Below are positions 59,798-64,000 of a DNA stretch of 64,000 bases, in pieces. Positions within the stretch are counted from its first letter, which is position 1. Each line of letters starts with the position of its first letter. The notes beneath the pieces are model-generated. The model was not told the DNA's origin. It saw nothing but the letters and a program-made list of their open reading frames with translations, and made no database searches. This DNA is from DAOTTI01 sp034437795 (GTDB lineage: Bacteria; Chloroflexota; UBA11872; UBA12225), in assembly GCA_034437795.1 (NCBI GenBank), contig DAOTTI010000012.1:14395-78394 (forward strand). The letters run 5' to 3'. The position numbers and the translations under genes were made by a program.

Positions 59798-60294
59798 GGG
59801 ACGCCACCCCCTTCGGCCCCGCCGCCTCCCCTCCGACGCGGGGATACGGCAGATCCGGACGTGTGGCGTGTGCCCACTGCTAGGGCATGCGCTAACGGTC
59901 CGGATGGCGCCAAATCATGGCCGGCTTTCCCCTCTCCGCGTCGGAGACGGGGCGGCGGGGCCCAGTCGCACGGTGGGGCCGGGGGGCAAAGGTGCGGCGC
60001 GGCCCCCTTTGAAGGGGGCGAGGTCCATCGTCCCCCGGTCCGCCCCCCGGCCAATCGGGCAGTGCTGCGCGCCCCCCTGTGGTTACAAGGGTGGTTGCAA
60101 CCGGGTTGCAATCCGGTTACAATTGGCTCACGCCCTACACCAGCGCCCCACGCCAGTAGCGGGACCGGTGAGCGCCTGGACAGAGGCCACCAGCGGTGTT
60201 CGGTGCGCGCCATGGCGGGCGCCGGCACGCGCTGGATGGAGGAGCCTGGCCAGGCGCGGAGGCGCGTCGATCACATGGGTGGCAGGCGAGACTT
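59798..60294. other. Intergenic region with repeats and a promoter array
   Basis: Repeats of the CTTCGGCCCCGCCGCC/GGGGCGGCGGGGCC kind lie at about 59811-60010. The four-copy GGTTRCAA array and promoter are at 60081-60123. Between this promoter and the ATG at 60295 I see no gene. Confidence 0.55.
60081..60123 (+). promoter_or_regulatory. Promoter embedded in four phased GGTTRCAA repeats
   Basis: GGTTACAA (60081), GGTTGCAA (60093), GGTTGCAA (60104) and GGTTACAA (60115) are spaced 12, 11 and 11 bases, about one helical turn, so they would all present one face of the DNA. The second copy supplies TTGCAA (-35) and the fourth TACAAT (-10) with exactly 17 bases between. A regulator binding the array would therefore cover both promoter elements. 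The downstream gene is the PHP hydrolase at 60295. Confidence 0.65.
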
Positions 60295-61419
60295 ATGAGC
60301 GGGACGAGACGGCGCTTCTTGCGAGGCATGGTGGTGGGTGCGGGGGCCGCCGCGGCGGTGGCCGGCAGCACGGCCGTTGGCCGGCCGGCCGCGCAGCGGC
60401 TGGTGTCATTTGGCGCGCGGCCGCAGCCGGCGGCGCGCACGGCAGACCCGTTTGTCTCCCTGCGCCACGGGCCGCAGGTGCGCGATCCGTATTGGGGGGC
60501 CGACCTGCTGCCCTGGTGGAAGGGCCAGCTGCACACGCACACCGCCCGCTCATTCGACGGTGACCCGAACGTGCCTCCAGTTCGCCGCGCCGCCCTGTAC
60601 CAGCTTGCGGGGTACGACTTCGTCGTGCTGACCGACCACGATCGGGTGAGCGCCCTCCCCGGCAGCGGCCTGGTCGAGCCTGCAGGCGGGGCCGAACGGC
60701 CGGTGCTGATCATCCCCGGCGTGGAGAGCACCGACCCCAGCGCCCACCTCGGGGTGTGGTTCATGGGCCAGGACGCCGCCCCCGCGGCCGTCGATCCGCC
60801 GCTGGTGGCGTCGCGGCGCGCGGCGGGGGAACGGATCGAGGCCTGGGCCGCCATGGGGGCGCTGGTGTGCTGCAATCATCCCAGCCATCCTTCAGCGCCC
60901 CTCTCCCCCGAGCAGGTGGCGTCGTGGGCCGGCGCAGGGCTGCCCTTCCGGTTTGTGGAGGTCTTCAATACCCTGGCCACGCGCTCCGCGGAGGGGCTGG
61001 CGCACAACCTGGAGGTGTGGCGGCGGGCGCTGACCGCCGCGGGGCCGGAGCGGCCGGTGTGGGCCGTGGCCACCGATGACTCCCACCAGCCAGCGGTAGG
61101 GCAGAGCTGGATCGCGGTGGCGGCGCCGTCGCTCTCGGCCGGCGCGCTGCGCGAGGCGCTGCTGGCGGGGCGCTTTTACGCCAGCAACGGCCCGGACTTT
61201 CGCGCGCTGGGCGTCGACGAGGAGGCCGGCGCGATCGTGGCCAGCGCCCCCGGCGCAACGACGATCCGCTTCGTCGGCGATGACGGGGCCACGCGCCGTC
61301 AGGTGGCCGGCGAGACCGGCTGGTACCGCCCACAACGAGGCGACCGCTGGGTGCGCGTGGAGGCGGTGGACGGCGCGGGGCGCATGGCCTGGTCACAGCC
61401 CTTCTGGCTGGACGCGTAG
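60295..61419 (+). CDS. Tat-exported PHP-domain (CehA/McbA-like) metallohydrolase
   Basis: The product is 374 residues from ATG at SGTRRRFLRG. The signal RRRFLRGMVVGAGAAAAVAG is a Tat-type sequence, so the enzyme should be exported folded with its metal. WWKGQLHTHTARSFDG provides the H-x-H of the PHP domain, VLTDHDRVS the DHD ligands, VLIIPGVEST the Glu and LVCCNHPSHPS the later His. WAVATDDSHQP closes the site. Members hydrolyse phosphoesters, carbaryl or similar esters, and the natural substrate is unknown. It is preceded by the GGTTRCAA promoter array. The upstream in-frame extension is not protein-like. Confidence 0.85.
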   Translation: MSGTRRRFLRGMVVGAGAAAAVAGSTAVGRPAAQRLVSFGARPQPAARTADPFVSLRHGPQVRDPYWGADLLPWWKGQLHTHTARSFDGDPNVPPVRRAALYQLAGYDFVVLTDHDRVSALPGSGLVEPAGGAERPVLIIPGVESTDPSAHLGVWFMGQDAAPAAVDPPLVASRRAAGERIEAWAAMGALVCCNHPSHPSAPLSPEQVASWAGAGLPFRFVEVFNTLATRSAEGLAHNLEVWRRALTAAGPERPVWAVATDDSHQPAVGQSWIAVAAPSLSAGALREALLAGRFYASNGPDFRALGVDEEAGAIVASAPGATTIRFVGDDGATRRQVAGETGWYRPQRGDRWVRVEAVDGAGRMAWSQPFWLDA

Positions 61420-61669
61420 CGCGGCGTATTCACGGGCGGAGCCGTCGCCATCTGCGACAGGGGGACAGGCGCGCCGGCCCCACGCCGCCCAGGCGCCGGC
61501 CTCTCTCCCTCTGCCACAGGGAGACGGAACTGATCTCCGGCAGTCACGGACCCGGGCACGGGCACGGCGAGCGGATCGCCTGCCGTGCCGGAGTGCGCCC
61601 CGGCACAATTGGGGGACGGCGCGGGCTTCGATGCGCCTGGGAACGATAAGGTGCAAGGCGCGGGGTTCG
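61420..61669. repeat. REP-like words and a direct repeat before the flippase-like gene
   Basis: CTCTCCCTCTGCCACAGGGAGA-like words lie at about 61502-61523. GCGGGCTTCGATGCGCC and GCGGGGTTCGATGCGCC, 39 bases apart, are direct repeats that each contain a possible start ATG (61631 and 61670). Confidence 0.6.
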
Positions 61670-62716
61670 ATGCGCCGGCGATCCTTCTGGCTGGGTTCAA
61701 GTCGGACCGCCGCTGTGCTCAGGACGGGGCTCGGCCTGCTGCTGAGCGCGGGAGCGATCCTGCTGGCCGTGCGCCAGGTGGACCTGGCCGGCACGGGAGC
61801 GGCCATGCTTCAGGCGCGTCCGGCGCTGCTGGTGCCGGCGGTCGGGCTGCTGGCGGGGGCCATGGCTGTGCGGGTGTGGCGCTGGCAGCAACTCCTGGCG
61901 CCGGCAGGCCCCGCGGGCCGCGTGCGCTTCCGTGGCGCCCTCGCCGCCACGCTGATCGGCTATCTGGTCAACACCATCTTGCCGGGGAGGGTGGGCGAGC
62001 TGGTGCGCGCCCTGCTGATCAGCGAGACGGAAGGCGTCGGCGCCGGCCGCGCCGTCGGATCGATCGTCGTGGAGAAGCTGCTGGACGTCCTGACGCTCCT
62101 CTTGTTCCTCGCCGTCGCCGGCCTGGCGGGTCCCTTGCCAGACTGGGCGGCGCGGGGGGCTGTGCCGGTGGCGCTGGTGGCGGTAGGGGCCCTGCTCGCC
62201 CTGCTCATCCTTGGGCAGGCGCGGGGGCCGGTCGAGGCCTGGGTGCGCCGGCGCGCCGAGGTCCATTCCGTTGTGTGGGGCGGCCGCGCCCTGGCCGGTT
62301 TTGTCGGGTCAGGCCTGGGCGCGCTCGACGCCCTGACTCACCCGTCGAGCCTGCTGGCCCAGGTGGCGCTCTCGGCCGCCCTGTGGGGCATCTCGGCCGC
62401 CGCGCTGTACACGGTGATGGGCGCGTTTCGCCTGCCGGTCCCGGCGACGGCGGCCGTGCTGGTGCTGGCCGTGACCAATCTGGGGATGGCCATCCCATCC
62501 GCGCCGGCCTACGCCGGCGTGTACCACCTGCTGGCGATGGAGACGCTCAAGCTCTTTGGCGTGGCGCCCCACGCCGCCCTCAGCTATGCCCTGGTGATGC
62601 ACGCCTTGAGCTTCGGCTCCTTTCTGCTGGGGGGCCTCTACTTCCTGTGGCGGGGCCGATACAGCCTGGGCGCCCTGTGGCAGCGGGCCCTGCACCAGGC
62701 GCGAGACCACGAATAG
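61670..62716 (+). CDS. Flippase-like (UPF0104/lysylphosphatidylglycerol synthase TM region) integral membrane protein
   Basis: The product is 348 residues from ATG at RRRSFWLGS; an ATG 13 codons upstream is the alternative. Eight or so hydrophobic segments are present: LRTGLGLLLSAGAILLAV, LLVPAVGLLAGAMAVRVW, then RGALAATLIGYLVNTILPGR and VGELVRALLISE, the diagnostic segment of the family. LAVTNLGMAIPSAPAYAGVY matches the C-terminal signature. Relatives include the membrane part of MprF and proteins moving lipid-linked molecules. In this cluster it may handle a glycolipid made by the GT4 enzyme (inference). Confidence 0.88.
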   Translation: MRRRSFWLGSSRTAAVLRTGLGLLLSAGAILLAVRQVDLAGTGAAMLQARPALLVPAVGLLAGAMAVRVWRWQQLLAPAGPAGRVRFRGALAATLIGYLVNTILPGRVGELVRALLISETEGVGAGRAVGSIVVEKLLDVLTLLLFLAVAGLAGPLPDWAARGAVPVALVAVGALLALLILGQARGPVEAWVRRRAEVHSVVWGGRALAGFVGSGLGALDALTHPSSLLAQVALSAALWGISAAALYTVMGAFRLPVPATAAVLVLAVTNLGMAIPSAPAYAGVYHLLAMETLKLFGVAPHAALSYALVMHALSFGSFLLGGLYFLWRGRYSLGALWQRALHQARDHE

Positions 62717-62722
62717 CCCAGG

Positions 62723-64000
62723 CTAGCGTCCCGGGCGCGGCCGGTCCAGGACGACCTGGAGCCGGCGGTCCAGCTCGGCCAGTGTGGACTGATTAAGCGC
62801 CTGCTCGCCGCTGAGGATGGCGTTCATCCCTTCGTTGAGCACCCGCTGATGCTCCTCGCCCTCGAAGTTCCACGGCACCTTCAGGGGCAGGGCGTTCTCT
62901 GCCGCTTCGATCCACACCTTGTGCAGCGGGTTCTTCAGCAGGCGCTCGCTGTGGAAGACGTCCTTTCGCCCGCCGCTGGTGCCGGACGCGCCGGTCGCCC
63001 CGCCCTCACCCAGCCGGATCCCGGTCTCCTTATCAGTGAGGTGCTTGGTCAGCGCCCAGGCCTCGGCCACGTGCTTGGAGGCCTTGGTGATGGCCATGAA
63101 GTCGGTGACGCCCATCGAGCCGCGGCGCCCGCTGGGCCCCTTGGGCATGAGCGTATTCATCACGCGGAAGGCGTCGCGGACCCGCAGCGGGACGCTCTTG
63201 GACCAGGAGCCGCTCTGGAACATGGCCACCTGGCCCCGCTCGAAGTCGGCGTTCTGCGGCGGCAGCTGCGGGGCGACGCGGTGCTTGAAGACCAGATCGT
63301 GGTACCACTGCAGGGCAGCCAGGCCCTTGGGGGTAGCTAGCTGCGACTTCTTGCCATCGTCCGAGATCACGTCGGTGCCCCAGGCGCGCAGGTAGTGCAC
63401 CACCCACTGATAGCCCGGGTTGGCACCGGTGCCGAAGAAGCCCCACAGGACCCCGGGCTGATGGATCTTCCTGGCCAGGTCGGTCAGCTGGTCGAACGTG
63501 GTGTTCAGGTCGGGCGGCCGGTAGCCGGCCTTCTCGAAGGCGTCCACGTTGTAGTAGATGCCCATCGGGCCCGGCTGCAGCTTGTACGGCAGGCCGTACA
63601 GCTTCCCCTCGAACTTGACGCCCTCGATCGCTGCCGGATAGTAGGGGCTCAGGTCGAACTTCTCGGCCTTGATGAGGTCGTCGACGAAGCGGATCACCCC
63701 GGTGTAGGCCCAGAGATTGCCCTGGCCGGTGGCGCTGGCGCCCCACAGCACGTCGCCGATGCTATCGCTGGCCAGCAGGATCTTGACCTTCTCGTAGTAC
63801 TCGCCCCCCGGGAAGTGCTCGACGACGACCTTGATGTTCTGCTCCCGCTCCAGAATGGGGATGCGCTCCTCGAGCGTATCGACCTCCGTGCCGGTGCGGA
63901 CGTGGAGCCGGATACTGGTGCCCGGCTTGATGGCGAGGCTGGTGCCCGGCGCGGGCGCCTGCGGGCCGCAGGCGCCGGCAAGGACCGCCGCCGGCGCGGC
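62723..64000 (-). CDS. ABC transporter solute-binding lipoprotein (5' end beyond window)
   Basis: The frame is open from 64000 on the minus strand to the stop at 62723; about 425 residues are visible. The signal end VLAGAC (lipobox) lies just inside the window edge. Mature features include IRLHVRTGTEVDTLEE, FPGGEYYEKVKILLASDSIG, LYGLPYKLQPGPMGIYYNVD, AFEKAGYRPPDLNTTFDQLT and FERGQVAMFQSGSW. It is the seventh sugar-type binding protein of the window. The transporter genes, if any, could lie outside, beyond 64000. Confidence 0.92.
   Translation of the reverse strand, partial: AAPAAVLAGACGPQAPAPGTSLAIKPGTSIRLHVRTGTEVDTLEERIPILEREQNIKVVVEHFPGGEYYEKVKILLASDSIGDVLWGASATGQGNLWAYTGVIRFVDDLIKAEKFDLSPYYPAAIEGVKFEGKLYGLPYKLQPGPMGIYYNVDAFEKAGYRPPDLNTTFDQLTDLARKIHQPGVLWGFFGTGANPGYQWVVHYLRAWGTDVISDDGKKSQLATPKGLAALQWYHDLVFKHRVAPQLPPQNADFERGQVAMFQSGSWSKSVPLRVRDAFRVMNTLMPKGPSGRRGSMGVTDFMAITKASKHVAEAWALTKHLTDKETGIRLGEGGATGASGTSGGRKDVFHSERLLKNPLHKVWIEAAENALPLKVPWNFEGEEHQRVLNEGMNAILSGEQALNQSTLAELDRRLQVVLDRPRPGR

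Noticed and set aside
1..64000. tRNA, rRNA or riboswitch genes
   Set aside because: Reading both strands, I found no cloverleaf with a GGTTCRANNCC arm and no conserved rRNA or riboswitch core. A covariance-model search would be decisive.

Overview
The window is a very GC-rich bacterial chromosome segment, visibly richest at third codon positions. It has dense genes on both strands, many lipoprotein-type solute-binding proteins, repeat-filled intergenic spaces and several apparently leaderless genes. This style, together with the kinds of catabolic and transposase families present, suggests a member of the Chloroflexota or a similar terrestrial or thermophilic lineage. There is no rRNA or other strong phylogenetic marker, so the assignment is tentative. 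I found no convincing tRNA, rRNA, CRISPR array or phage structural gene.

Layout: (1) 0.4-8.4 kb: an enolase-superfamily dehydratase, a beta-propeller lipoprotein, a RecD2-type helicase, a clan GH-A glycosidase and a methyltransferase. (2) 8.4-13.9 kb: an island of visibly lower GC holding a minus-strand operon for a TerY-like vWA protein, a PP2C phosphatase, a zinc-ribbon protein kinase and two small zinc-binding proteins. A capA 3' remnant lies on one side and a transposase remnant on the other. (3) 14-22.8 kb: a catabolic block with creatininase-type amidohydrolase, solute-binding protein, two Gfo/Idh/MocA oxidoreductases, phytanoyl-CoA dioxygenase family protein, cupin and amidohydrolase. 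(4) 23.1-29.4 kb: a five-gene minus-strand cluster of HNH nuclease, NurA-like nuclease, HerA-like ATPase, tRNA-guanine-transglycosylase-like enzyme and DUF6884-like protein. It looks like an undescribed DNA-modification or defence system and is the main find. (5) 30-36 kb: solute-binding protein, three adjacent amidohydrolase-2 type proteins and a class III aminotransferase. (6) 37-46.4 kb: CPA2 antiporter with an RCK domain, CNNM/CorC-type membrane protein, solute-binding protein, a truncated-looking efflux adaptor with a MacB-type permease, and a sigma-70 factor. (7) 46.5-55.2 kb: a DUF4062-HEAT protein, a helical-repeat protein, three solute-binding proteins and an AcuI-like oxidoreductase. 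(8) 55.4-62.7 kb: a surface-polysaccharide style cluster of sulfatase-fold membrane protein, GT4 glycosyltransferase, methyltransferase, PHP hydrolase and flippase-like protein. (9) The window ends inside a seventh solute-binding protein.

Two themes cut across the window. Seven ABC solute-binding lipoproteins are present, yet no sugar-type ABC permease or ATPase is encoded beside any of them. Intergenic DNA is built from several dispersed repeat families: an 88-bp element with terminal inverted repeats (three copies), 7- and 8-bp periodic repeats, 60-bp and 15-bp tandem repeats, and REP-like CCCTCTCCC/GGGAGAGGG palindromes. In several unrelated genes the stop codon itself lies inside or directly against such a repeat.
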